Shown here piece after piece: positions 31,729-42,330 of a stretch of 64,000 nt of DNA (position 1 is its first letter; each line of letters begins with the position of its first letter). The DNA is from Linnemannia hyalina (lineage: Eukaryota > Mortierellomycota > Mortierellomycetes > Mortierellales > Mortierellaceae): assembly GCA_019671135.1 (NCBI GenBank), contig JAHRHY010000016.1, positions 678,501-742,500 of the forward strand, in the 5' to 3' direction. The notes beneath the pieces are model-generated. The model saw only the letters and a list, made by a program, of their open reading frames with translations. It had not been told where the DNA came from and searched no databases. The position numbers were made by a program, and so were the translations under genes.

Positions 31729-32510
31729 GATTTTATCTAATAACTCCAATACTTTGCTTGCACTCTGGGTACTATCTCCCATCTGCTGTTCCTTCCTCAT
31801 AGCCTCTCTATCTTCTACACCCCTCCTCTGCCCCAACCCTGCCCGTACCCCGCCTAGATTATTAACATCGCGTCTACCCAGTGTGCTGGACTGGCACATC
31901 TTGATTTATAACAGGACTCACAGGAAGACGTGTACAACCCCTGAAAAAAATCCGCATTTTTGACCAGACCAAACTCTTGTAAGGCTACATTATCGGACTT
32001 TCATGATTGCACGATGGATTAATATCGATTATTCATAGCTGGGTTGTTTTTTACTCTCCGGTATGTACTCTCCCCTCTCAGCCGCTATACAATGACTATA
32101 CAGCTCAAACTTGGAGTCGTTGGAGATGTTACGGCCGCTAATGCGGTAGTGTGCACGAGATGTTGTTATCATCTCGGGAACGATTTGATGCCGTACATAA
32201 ACGGGGCCCACTTGATTAATGGAACGGATATCTTTCCAGCTACCCCACTTGCCGTTGGATTCGGGTTTGGAAATGGTAGTATCATCCTCCCTTGTGCTAC
32301 AAACACTCATGTCGATACCGTTTACTATCAATCATCTTCCTCACCAACTATTACTCCAAAGATGTATTTATTGGTGTTGGGGCTTGTTGCATTTATCCTT
32401 GTTGGAATGTAACTTGTTTGTTTTTGAATAATGTTAGTAAGAAATAAACCCCCCTTCTCCCTCAGTGAGCTGAGATAACCACCTACATTCTCGCAATGAA
32501 ACTTGTCCAT
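31729..32510. other. Possible small gene or pseudogene of unknown type
   Basis: The plus strand carries a leader-like CT-rich stretch after the right promoter module. From ATG 32092 a 106-residue frame ends in a hydrophobic tail (MYLLVLGLVAFILVGM) followed by aataaa at about 32443, which would fit a GPI- or tail-anchored product. The minus strand over 32029-32331 is also open (for example GKWGSWKDIRSINQVGPVYV) and looks equally protein-like. Only one can be real; I cannot decide. Confidence 0.25.
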
Positions 32511-33275
32511 TGGATTATGGTTGAACGCCTCTAAGTCAGAACCCGTGCTAGTGTGATGAAGTAGATGGGGATCTGTAGGTTTGGTGGTTTAGTGACTTTT
32601 TTCTCCTGTGACTATTTTTTTGTGTTAATTATGGAGGCGAAGGAGGCGAAGATGGTTCCAGGCTGTCTTCTTTTTTCTTCGATTTTCCCTTTTTGATCCA
32701 TTCTTTTGATGTGTTTCCTTTTAACAAGAACCACCGAAAGCAGAATCAGTGCTCCCTTTATTCTCGACCTCCTTTATGTCGCGACCAGCACCAGGCGTGG
32801 AAAGTCATACGGGTGATCGAACAGTCGGGACGCGCAACAACAGCATTACATACAAGGGTCTATTTCATTGTCAGTACTCATTTCACCATCTTTCCCCCAT
32901 TTCTCTTTCCCTGTTTGTTAGTTACGATCTCATATATGCGAACTCCTTGCTCCTCTCCCAGTTATTCTTCAAAGAACCTAGTCCTAGCTAGAAGTCCATT
33001 TGGTTAGATCCCCCCATACTAGACGGACATCACGACACTAGAATGCGACGATTACCGCCTTGTGCCATTTTTAGTTGAATACGAATAGACTCACGGCCCT
33101 GAATCTTACGAACGTGGGATTATCTTGCAGAGCGGAAAGGCTTTGTGAAGTTCCCACTAATATTAATTTCAAATATGGCACGAGATAAATCCATTGCAGA
33201 CGACTTTAACTGAACGAGGTATTGTAAGCAGTAGAGTAGCCTTGTTGCTACGATCTGCTGAGATTAAGCCCATTG
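32511..33275 (+). pseudogene. 28S rRNA 3' fragment B, split by an insertion
   Basis: 32511-32551 matches the 28S block ending cagaacccgtgctag; 33042-33275 continues exactly there (aatgcgacgattacc) and runs to the 3' terminus (ctacgatctgctgagattaagcc). The uninterrupted order in fragment A (38959-38985) shows the split is an insertion. Confidence 0.85.
32552..33037. mobile_element. 486-bp TG...CA element (probable solo LTR) in 28S sequence
   Basis: Begins TGTGATGAAG and ends CATCACGACA, flanked by the 4-bp duplication CTAG (32548-32551 and 33038-33041). No coding capacity. LTR-like ends suggest a solo LTR; the 4-bp palindromic duplication would also fit some DNA transposons. Confidence 0.65.
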
Positions 33276-33509
33276 TTCTACAGATTTGTTCACGCGGCAC
33301 AACTCGTGCAACAGGCTGTGATCGCGGCAGGGGCAAAGGAAAGGCGGATTCAACGGCAAGCGGAGAAATTAAGGAGGGAGGGTTTGGTTGCGGCGAGCGA
33401 ACGAGAGAACAGGCGGAAGAGGAAGGAAGAGCTGTTGAGGTTGCAGGAGGTGGAGATGAGGCCGAGTGAGATGACTAAGGCGGTTGTTAAAACGGGACCC
33501 AGTGATTGA
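33276..33509 (+). pseudogene. Fragment of a basic coiled-coil protein, unknown
   Basis: Directly after the 28S end a frame reads LVQQAVIAAGAKERRIQRQA and continues Arg/Glu-rich to a stop at 33509. The heptad-like charge pattern looks like a real protein C-terminus fused to rDNA by rearrangement. Family not recognised. Confidence 0.3.
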
Positions 33510-33689
33510 GGGAGGGACAGGACACCTACCGAGCATTTCAACAACAAACACAACAGCAACATCACCATCACGACCTGTACCATACTACAAAGCGACGAAA
33601 AACAAAACAGTAGCAAGTCGTGGGAACAGGATTCTTTCTCGCCACGTTTGCAGGCTTGCTTGTTAGGGGGCAGTTTAACTTGACCAGCG

Positions 33690-35135
33690 ACCCTTTCAAT
33701 TGCCTATTTGCACAATACTCGCACACACTACATACACAACACACTTCTTAGTATTTCTTCATGGCGATATAATCATGATTGCCCTGAAAAATCAAAAAAG
33801 GAGTGCTTGCAACTATAAAAGGGGACCTCCAGATACCTTGCTCTCTATCTTTCTTTTAATCACGGTTGGGACACATCCCCATCGATCGACCCGTCAATGT
33901 CGCACGAATCTATTCAACAACAACTTGCCCTTATCATGGCACGGATGGATCAACTTTCCGAAGCTATTGACCAGAACAAGCACAACAACGCACACACCGA
34001 CGACTCCACTCTCGTTATCACCAAACCTCGACCAACCTACATCGTCCCCACAAAATCACTCCTCGCTATCTACACTGTCATTGCCCTCCAAAAGGACTTC
34101 TTCAAAGCCAAGCTCGACCCTGCTGAGAAACTCATCGACATGTCCGACTTTCACTTCGCGGAGGGAATGGACTACGACGCCCATCCACTTCTGGACGTTC
34201 AACAAAGGGACTCCGACTCAACGATGACAAGAGTTTCACAGAGAAGGAATTGGCTAGGATCCAGACCAGACTAGCCCATCTCACGCGCCCTTTGGACACC
34301 CTCGTTCTCATGGTAGCCAAGGATAACACTGAGAACATATGGAAGGACCGAGCAGTTGCACTCGCCAGCACGATCCGATACCTCGCAGGTGACATCGCAG
34401 CTCAAGCAAACGAGTCTCGACAAAACATCCTCTACCGATAAATGGGTCTGGGCGACCCTACGCCCAAACCTGCTGCGGTTACTCTCGCCGACGTCGCCGA
34501 GAGAAAAGCAGCCCTGGACGCCATCAATGCCGTTTTCCTTGCAAGAAGAAGCACGACAAGCCTCCTAACAAGGATCAGGACAAACAAGATTCGAGCAAGT
34601 CTGGCAACTCCAATGACAGGTCCAAGAACAAACCCAAGAACAACAACGACAAGGGCTCCGGTAACGACAACAACAACAACAACAAGCAGCAGTAAGAAAG
34701 GCAATTCTGGCAGCACTGGGCGCAAGTCTGATGGCAGCAATTCCGGTGTTGCAGAAAATGGAGACGGACAGGGAAGGGGAGGGGAGAAGACGCACCAGTT
34801 GAAGTTGTCTTCACCAATTTCAGGAGGCATGGAGACATGACGAGCTCGACATGGGTCAACAAAGTGATTCAGGAGGATCTTCAACAAGCCACCCCCTTTA
34901 CGTCTCCCTCCGCTACACCCCCTTTAATTCAATCCAGGAACAGCGCGCCATTTCCTCAGAGGTCCAATCTTTACTGCAGGAAAGGGTGATAGAAGAATGC
35001 AACAGCGGCAAAGGATTCTACAGCAGGATTTCCACCATCCCCAAGAAGACCGGCGGCCTAGGGCCAGTCTTTGAACCTTCGACCACTCAATCAGTTCATC
35101 AACGCCCAAGTTCAAGATGGAGACTGTAACGTTTT
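33690..35135 (+). pseudogene. DIRS-like retrotransposon 5' fragment
   Basis: After a TATA box (actataaaagggg, about 33811-33823) a Gag-like ORF1 starts at ATG 33897 (coiled N-terminus, a QKDFFKAKLDPAEK block, then DYDAHPLLDVQQRD). A frameshift near 34225 leads to ARIQTRLAHLTRPLDT and the end of ORF1 at about 34440. A low-complexity Asn/Ser/Thr linker follows, then the reverse transcriptase start in another frame: SEVQSLLQERVIEECNSGKG, IPKKTGGLGPVF, with a further shift inside the LRPLNQFIN block. Everything downstream, including the tyrosine recombinase, is missing. The order is that of DIRS elements common in early-diverging fungi. Confidence 0.75.
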
Positions 35136-35330
35136 AGGTGTGGTTCTCATCATAGGGCAAGGCACTTCCTTTCTTTTTTCTCTTTTTTAATTAACGAAGT
35201 GGCTCCCAATAAAAGCTGCTCAGGGACAAAGAGGGAATAAAATCATCTTTCTCACTCGTTAACTCTCATCCTCAAACAAAACAGTTTTGTTAACCGTGAA
35301 ATGAAAATGATAAAGGTGTGTAAGTCTAAC

Positions 35331-37384
35331 TTAGTCTACATGGGCTTGAGGGACACCATCGGCCGCATTTTTCTTGCCCTCTTTCCCTTCTTCCATCTCG
35401 TCCTTCTCCTCCTCTTTCACTTCCTTATGTCGTTTGAACTCAATTGTGTCCTCGCCTAATTCGAGGTTGATCGAGGTGACCTTCCCACTCGATCCCGTAT
35501 GGAACGAGGCCACATACGTCGCATGAAGCCCCGGATGATCGTGTTTCAGCACAAACGCATCAAAGTGCAAATGACTGATCAGAGTCCTGCAGTCCCACAG
35601 CGTCGACACCAACGTCTTGTTCTTGTCTTCTCCTGCTCCCTCCTTTCCTTCCTCTCCTTCCTCTAGGTCCTCCAACCAAACATTGCAAGACCCATAATAC
35701 GGATGCGAATACTCTCCAACATAAGCCTGCAATGGGTGCGACATGGGCTTGTTGGGAATCTTGTCAGGAGTAACATCCTGCTCTGCAGCGATCATAGCCC
35801 AGAATTTCGTGATCTTCTCAAGAGCTACGTCGAATAGCCAATCCTGAGTGGAAGGAAGGTTCAACACGAGATCTGCAACGTGATGGGGCAGCTCCACGGT
35901 GAGATAAGTCACATAGGTATTCGCACAGGCGGCGACGACCAGGTCTTGATCAGGGAAGAAGGCCAGGTGGGAGGCGTAGTAGAAGGTGTTGCCGCCTGTG
36001 ACATGGGAGTGCAAAAAGAATGGTGTGAGAAAACAGGATGTTAGATTGAGTCTCAGAAGTGCTATTATCCATAGGCGGGGATTAAAATAAAAATGCAGCA
36101 GGCAAAACTTCGGCCGTCATCAACGCCATCAACAACAATGGGTAGTCACTATGTCTGTAGACAGGAAGTCCCTTGTACGAATCCACATCCCATCCAAATC
36201 CATAATTCGACACCCTTGGGAACTCAGCTGTCCTTGGCGCAGAATCCACAATCGTGTGCGCCTTCAACGTCTCTTCCACGCTGTTCCGGTTCAACACCTG
36301 TTTGCCGTCCAGTTCTCCCAACTTGGACACTACTTGTCCCCATTTCACCAGGTCCAACACGTTGGAATAAATATCCCCCGCGGCCGCTATCAACATCGCA
36401 GAGTCGTCATACGATGGGATTGACTTGAAAAGACCCTTTTGTGCATCCTCAAATGAGGCCGCAACCATGGGAATCGCGTGATTGTCTGAACGAGACTTCA
36501 TTTCCTTGGCCGAGAGACCCGTGCTGTCGAGTCCTAAGGGGGTGATGATCTTGGAGCGCACAACATCTTCGTAGGATTGACCAGTAACTTTGGCAGCGAC
36601 CTCTCCAGCAACTCCGTACATGCAATTGTTGTACAGAGACTTAGAACCGAGTTTTGCGGGCATGTCAGCATAGCGTAGACGTCGAACCATCTCGGAGCGG
36701 GACATTTGGCCCAAATAGAAAGGCATGTCGTTCAGTCTGGAGAGGCCCTATTGATGAAATAGTGAAAAGGCATACGTATGAGTTAGTGCGCCTCTTTTTT
36801 TCCTCTTCGTATCCTCTGTTGCCTTTGCCTTCTTGCGCGTCTTTTACTGCTTCATCAAGTTACCGTGCGATGCGACAGCAAGTCGGTGATGGTGATCTGA
36901 GCCGTGTGCATCGGGTTCTTGAGCTCAAATTCTGGCAGGTACTTGTTGACAGGCGTTTCATCCCAGTCTAGTTTTTTCTCTGCCACCAATTCTCCAATCG
37001 CTGTGGCTGTGAAACACTTGGTGATGGATCCGATGGGGATCAAGGTCTGTCAAAATCATTGAAAGAAAATGAGTAGAGAGTAATGCGTTAGAGTTTATCC
37101 CTTCCCCCACGTAAAAAAAAGGGCACGCTAGCAGCCTTGTGAACTCGATGCTTTCTTTTTACCTCCGCCGTGAAGAGATCCTTGTCATTTCGCAAGCCGA
37201 AACCCTCTGCAAAGATCACTTCACCCTTGTGCATGACCGCGACGCTCATGCCAGGAACACCGTTCAGAACACGCGCCTTCTCAATTTCATCGCGCAGGTT
37301 TGCAAGCAGTTTGTCCTTGGACTTAAAAGTCGCGTCTTGGCTGGTGGGGGTGGGAGTGGTGGGGGTGGTGGTGGAGGTAGTCAT
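35331..37384 (-). CDS. Serine beta-lactamase-like hydrolase (class C/PBP fold), four exons
   Basis: Exons 37384-37163, 37046-36864, 36747-36150 and 35995-35331 (introns with gtaaaa/gacag, gtaact/atag, gtgact/cacag) join in phase to a 555-residue protein. It has all three motifs of the penicillin-binding/beta-lactamase family: Ser81-Ile-Thr-Lys84 in PIGSITKCFTATAIGE, Tyr174-Asn-Asn176 in SLYNNCMYG, and His334-Ser-Gly336 formed across the last intron, followed by NTFYYASHLAFFPDQ. Fungal members act on esters, amides or peptides rather than antibiotics. The N-terminus is a Thr/Pro-rich linker without a signal peptide, so a cytosolic protein is likely. The C-terminal domain (about 370-555) is rich in Glu/Lys at the end. 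The start at 37384 is the first ATG of the frame. Well preserved amid repeats. Confidence 0.9.
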
Positions 37385-37906
37385 TTTCTGCACTGAGAAA
37401 TGGGTTTCTTCGGGTCCGCGTTGATTTTAAGATGAGAATGAGGGTGGAAAATATTGAGGAAAAGTGATGTGAAGGAGGAGGGCACTATGCCGACTATTAT
37501 ACGAAAAAAAGGCTTGGCACAGTCATGTTGAGAGCTAACTGTTGAGAGCTAACTGTTGAGAGCCCTGTCTGTTCAGTCGCTTACCCTCTCTGCACAACGC
37601 AAATAAACAATGTTCTTTGCTCTCTTCTTTTGCTGCTTTTCTGATTGGGTCGTTAGCAAGACGATGGGCTGTGGTTTTTCCCATGCCTTCCTGATTGAGT
37701 CGTTGGCAAAACGACGTGCTGTCGAGGAGAGCTCGCCTTGTGTTACCTGTTCGCTTGGAAGCCAGCCTGTTATGCCAAGCAGAAAAAGATGCATGATTCT
37801 TGGCAGCAAACAATAAGTACAAGGAAATAAGAGTCATGTCGAGGGAAATGTACTGCACCACTCTTTCTGTACTATTGTCCATGGTCACTTATCATTTACT
37901 TGGGCT
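37385..37906. other. Intergenic
   Basis: Upstream region of the beta-lactamase-like gene. A gttgagagctaact unit is repeated three times at 37529-37565, and a pair of about 35-bp related units (ctgattg-gtcgtt-gca-acga) lies at 37637-37730. No gene seen. Confidence 0.4.
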
Positions 37907-38410
37907 ATGTCAAAGGCACATATGAGAGCTACCACAAAGCTCGGAACCTCGCTAAACGAATTCCCTCTTGTCCAATCCCCATTTTTCGGCGAAGTCTCCA
38001 CCAACAATCCTTCGCCAATCAGAACCACACCTAAGAGTCTCAACATATCCCAATAGCTTGTGAACGCCGACTTGATTGACGCTACCAACCCTTATGTCAA
38101 GTTATACTCTAAGGCTGATACGCACATGTGTTGGCAGCCTCTGGGGCAAGCAGGATCGAATCAGCATCGAATAGGCGGGGTTGGGGTCATGAATTACGAG
38201 GCCACTCTCAACATTGTTGGCGAGAGAAAATGGCAGTTAGGCATCGCGTTTGCGAGTGTAATCAACGACAAAGACGAAGACAGTATAATCAACGATGGCG
38301 ACGAAGGTAGTGTTATCAACGAAGAGGACAAAGTCACTGAAAGACAAGAACCTAGTATCGAGATAACAACTAAACATCAAAGCCAATGTTGGTTGCCTAT
38401 TCGGAAATAA
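37907..38410 (+). pseudogene. Unknown protein with one in-frame stop
   Basis: From ATG 37907 the frame runs 49 residues to TAG (38054-38056, preceded by a CAA) and continues in the same phase for another 118 codons to TAA 38410. Both halves have normal composition (FPLVQSPFFGEVSTNN; VNADLIDATNPYVKLYSKAD), ending in an acidic repeat (INDKDEDS, INDGDEGS, INEEDK). No introns fit around the stop. I do not recognise the family. Confidence 0.4.
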
Positions 38411-38654
38411 CTTTACATGTTGATCGATTCCCCGCAACATGGGTTAGCTTCCAAAGGAGGATTAGACGTTTGTTTCGATATTGATATCAGAGACTTCGTT
38501 TATGTATGGCGCATGCTCTGCCAAGAACAGTCAGAATTGACCATGGTTGCACAAAGAAAATTTAAAGGGAGTTGAGGAAAAATTCGAGGGTACCTCTCGA
38601 CCGATCTCGTACAACGTGTTTTGCCATAATCCCTTTGTTTTGCTATCTGTCACT

Positions 38655-38762
38655 TTGCAGTCAAGCGTTCATAGGGAAATTGCTTTTTCGATCCTTCGAT
38701 GTCGGCTCTTCCTATCATATTGAAGCAGAATTCAATAAGCGTTGGATTGTTCACCCACTAAT

Positions 38763-38817
<55 letters not shown>

Positions 38818-39212
38818 ATGAAATGTTGTTGCAATAGTAATTGAACCTAGTACGAGAGGAACCGTTCACCCGGATAATTGGTATTTGGGCCTGCTTGAGC
38901 AGGCAATGGCCCGAAGCTATCACCCGTTGGGTTATGGCTGAACGCCTCTAAGTCAGAACCCGTGCTAGAACGCGACGATTACCACCTTTTCCGACTTTTA
39001 GTTGAATACGAATAGAGTCTCCCGACGGGGGGTTTCCTGATTCCTGAATCATACAACGTGGGGTTATCTTGCAGAGCGGAAAGGCTTTGTGAGGCTCCTG
39101 CTAATGTTAATTTCAAATATTAGAAGAGATAAATCCATTGCAGACGACTTTAATTGAACGGGGTATTGTAAGCAGTAGAGTAGTCTTGTTACTACGATCT
39201 GATAGATTTGTT
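38655..39212 (+). pseudogene. 28S rRNA 3' fragment A (about 560 bp)
   Basis: Begins within the conserved gcagtcaagcgttcata segment, continues through the alpha-sarcin-adjacent and peptidyl-transferase-proximal stretches (tcctatcat...agcgttggattgttcaccc, tagtacgagaggaacc) and reaches the 3' end (ctacgatctg). The 5' four fifths of 28S are absent, so it is a dispersed fragment, not a working gene. It lacks the CTAG-flanked insertion of fragment B. Confidence 0.85.
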
Positions 39213-39602
39213 CGAAAGAACAACATCTCTCTTTTTTTACTTTCACAGGTGCGTTACTTAAGGGGCGTGCTTATACGATGTTACTCAGGGGAGAGGGTCG
39301 ACGGCCAGAGTTGTAGGACCGCTGTTAGGTCCTCAATTGGTACGGAGGGGGGAAGGGGGTTGTAGGTTGGGGGGAGGGGAAGTGACAATAGCGTCCTAAA
39401 AGAATCACACAAAACGATACACTGCAGCGTGCCAGCGAAACTCTTGTCAATACTGCTCTCGTCCAAGTGATGTGTAAAAGGACAAAGAGCAGACAAGGGG
39501 GCTCGGCGCACTACTAATACTATGTCTACTAAAGAATATGACTGCTAACCTAAGGCATCGCCGCCACTGCCTAGCCACCACATCTTTTGTAACAACGACT
39601 TG
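39213..39602. other. Probable rDNA spacer remnant
   Basis: G-rich sequence following the 28S end, with a short inverted repeat ggacc-gctgttaggtcc. No gene. Confidence 0.35.
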
Positions 39603-39900
39603 TATCTAGCGGAGCCGAAGATATGAAGGCTCAAGCCTATTATCCGAGGGCCAGGACCATATATGTCCCGCCCTTGGTTTTGTCTTCCCACCCCTTTAGT
39701 CTCCTGGCACCCTGGCTCACTCCACGAAGATGAGGGACAGATCTGGTGCCTGAGCAGAACTTATTTTCATTTTTCTCTTTTCACTTTCGTTTAGTTTTTC
39801 TGGATTTTCGCATTTATTACAATAAAAGAAGATAGCACATATATGGTCCTGGCCCTCGGATAATAGGCTTGAGCCTTCATATCTTCGGCTCCGCTAGATA
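39603..39900. mobile_element. 298-bp MITE with 63-bp perfect inverted repeats
   Basis: Arms 39603-39665 and 39838-39900 are exact reverse complements, beginning TATCTAGCGGAGCCGAAGAT. The terminal TA on each side fits a TA target as in Tc1/mariner-derived MITEs. The 172-bp centre is non-coding. Confidence 0.85.
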
Positions 39901-41180
39901 AAACACCCACACCTGTTCTAGTCCTTGAATACTGTTGCCTTCATGGATGGATTGGAGAGGGAGTCTGAATGTTGTCATTCATAGGAGAGGTATAGTTGAA
40001 GAAGGAATAAAAGTGAGAGAAAGAGACAGAGCTTTCGCCGCGACTGTTGATCAGAGCGCGATCAAATAGAGAATCACTCTGCTATGATTGATGAACGCGT
40101 CGAGTCAAACTGTCGGGAAGACGGGTCTTTAGATAGGTTGTGTCCAAGATACAAGATCCAACACAAACTGACAATTGCCAGCTGGCTCCTGTAAGCTGAT
40201 GACGATCCCCTTCATTTCTCAAAACAAGATGACACTCAGCAATGGGTCAACAGCCATTCTTGTTTATTTGTACACCTTTTGGCCTGAGTTGCGACTTGGC
40301 CCTCACGCAGAACATGGCTGGAAAAAACTACTCATGTTGCACCCCCATCGATCCACCTCATTCAGACTGTTCTGCATCGACAATTGCATCTCGCTGGACC
40401 AACAGGCGCCGATATGTCGAGCCAAGACCGGTGGCGCCCTTGCATGTCAGATCTGATATACAGAGTTGCGATGCACTGTCGCCCCAGACTAAACGCACAG
40501 AAACCATGCCACCCTCACTTGGAATTCTCGAAAGAACAACTTCCCCTTTCTCCTTTTTTTTTCTTCTTTCAGTTGGTGAACTTCAGGGCTTTTGGTTAGT
40601 TTTTTGGTTAGTTTTTTGAGACAAAACTAGTATACTTTTTCGCCCCCTTTTTTTTACACGGCCCGCACACGCACTCGCTCATGTTTTTTACACTCGCCTG
40701 CTCATCCTTTTTACACGCGAAAAGGGAAGGGTGTTCTAAGGCCTCCTCGTGGCCCTTCCTGGTAACTTGTGCTTGCACAAGACTAACTTAGAACTAGAGA
40801 TAAGGGGGTTGCCATCCCTCTTAAAGCGAAATACACATTGGTACTACTACAAAGCGAAACAAATACGGGGTTGCGGACAAGCGATCAAGAGCTCTCCTAG
40901 ACGCCCCTAATGTCAAAAGACACAAATACGACGAATTTTCGCCTAATGGGGACCATATTTTGAGGACGAGGCCAATTTGGGTGTGTGGTGTGGGACCCTG
41001 GAGCAGGGCCACAATGAGAAAAAACTTGATACGACTGCTACCCGCCGACATGTTTCAAGGAGTAAAGCGAATCCAGAAGTGTTTCACGGACCGCCCATTC
41101 TTCAAGCGACACATACGACGGGATTTGGCCCTAAGTGGAAGAATCGGCAGGATCCTACGATCGGATCTGGGCAAATAATG
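39901..41180. other. Mostly non-genic; doubtful small secreted-protein relic
   Basis: A frame from ATG 40242 has several Cys (FICTPFGLSCDLALTQ, NYSCCTPID) but no clear signal peptide and ends in a Phe-rich tail, so it may be a relic of a secreted gene. Tandem ggttagtttttt copies lie at 40594-40618. Nothing else is recognisable. Confidence 0.25.
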
Positions 41181-42330
41181 GTTGGAAGATCTTGATACCA
41201 ACATCGGGTCCTAGACTCGGAAGAGGTAGAGGAACCCTTGTTGTTGTTGTTGTTGTTGTTGTTGTGAGGGCCTTGTTGATGTAGTTGTTGCGAGAGCCGT
41301 TGTTCTGATTTCTGTTGTTGCGGTCGCGGTTGTTTTAACCCATATTTATCTCTAGGCGATTGAATCTTTGGTTAATATTGTTGATGGTGATCTGGATGTT
41401 TTCGATTTCCATGGGAGTGGTTTGAGCGGAGTAAGAAGATGAGGCAAGAGAAGAAATAATGGGGAGGGGAGCGATGGCGGACGAGTTGGTCTTGGAGCCG
41501 GTATTAGGTTTGAACGAGTAAATACGGTCCATCTCTTGGGCGCATTGAAAAATCTGGACGTGGGTGATATCGGAGCTTTGGATAATGTGTCCTTCGATCA
41601 TCTGTTGAAGGACCAGAGGGCAGTTGTCGATAAAGGATGTTTGGGCGAACTCGTTGACGGTCGCCTTGGCAGCATCGGTGGAAGCATAACCAAGGAGGGC
41701 ACCCAAAAGTTCCATGAATGTAGTCAAGTAGGTCGAGAAGTTGGTGGTCATGCGAAGGTTGGTGAGGTGTCGACGACAGGCACCTGCAAAGCTGGTGGGA
41801 ATGTACTCTAGCTTGAAAGTAGGGGTAAACTCGGTCTTGAAGTTGCAGGTATCAGGGAGCCCACACCCATCAAACCAACGGACAGGGCCAGGTATGTCCA
41901 AGTGTGAGAGAGCGTGGGGGTTCTGTTCAGTATCACGTATTTTAGCAAGGTTGAAGTAGCGGTTAACCGCAACGAGCCAAGCCAAGGCAGAGAAACCGTC
42001 GCGGGCGCCTGTGAAGACAGGAGGGGATTGAGACGGGCAGGGGTAACCATGACTGGTAGTGCAGAGAGGAGTGCGGAAACGTCGAGAAGTCCAGAGTGGA
42101 AGGGAATGTGAAGAAATAGGTAGGTGTAAAGGAATGAATATAAAGCAGTTGGAGAGAGAGAGAGACGAGGGAAAATCAAGAGAAAAAAAATGCGGCGGTG
42201 AAAACAAGGGGGAGAAAAAGAATCAAGAGGTTGGTGGATCGAGGGAACCTTTGCTACCATGCAACAGGTAAAGACTGGGACAGGGGAAGTAGAGAACGGG
42301 GACGAGAGTTGAAGCAGTGATGATGACTGT
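41181..42330 (-). pseudogene. Ty3/gypsy Gag fragment
   Basis: Minus-strand frame with a retrotransposon Gag domain: PVFTGARDGFSALAWLVAVN, IPGPVRWFDGCGLPDTC, FKLEYIPTSFAGACRRHL, and NEFAQTSFIDNCPLVLQQMI. It ends in an Asn-rich tract made by a (TTG)n repeat (41238-41268). Upstream, at about 42257-42265, a ttgca/tggtagc junction resembles the end of an LTR next to a primer-binding site. The protease and pol are missing; the pol fragment at 25.9-28.2 kb could belong to the same family, but this is not shown. Confidence 0.7.

Noticed and set aside
33194..33469. Open frame starting inside 28S sequence
   Set aside because: Its first third is 28S rRNA sequence; only the part after 33276 in another frame looks protein-like.
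36093..36423. Plus-strand frames opposite the beta-lactamase-like gene
   Set aside because: Antisense shadows of a gene with all three catalytic motifs and in-phase introns.
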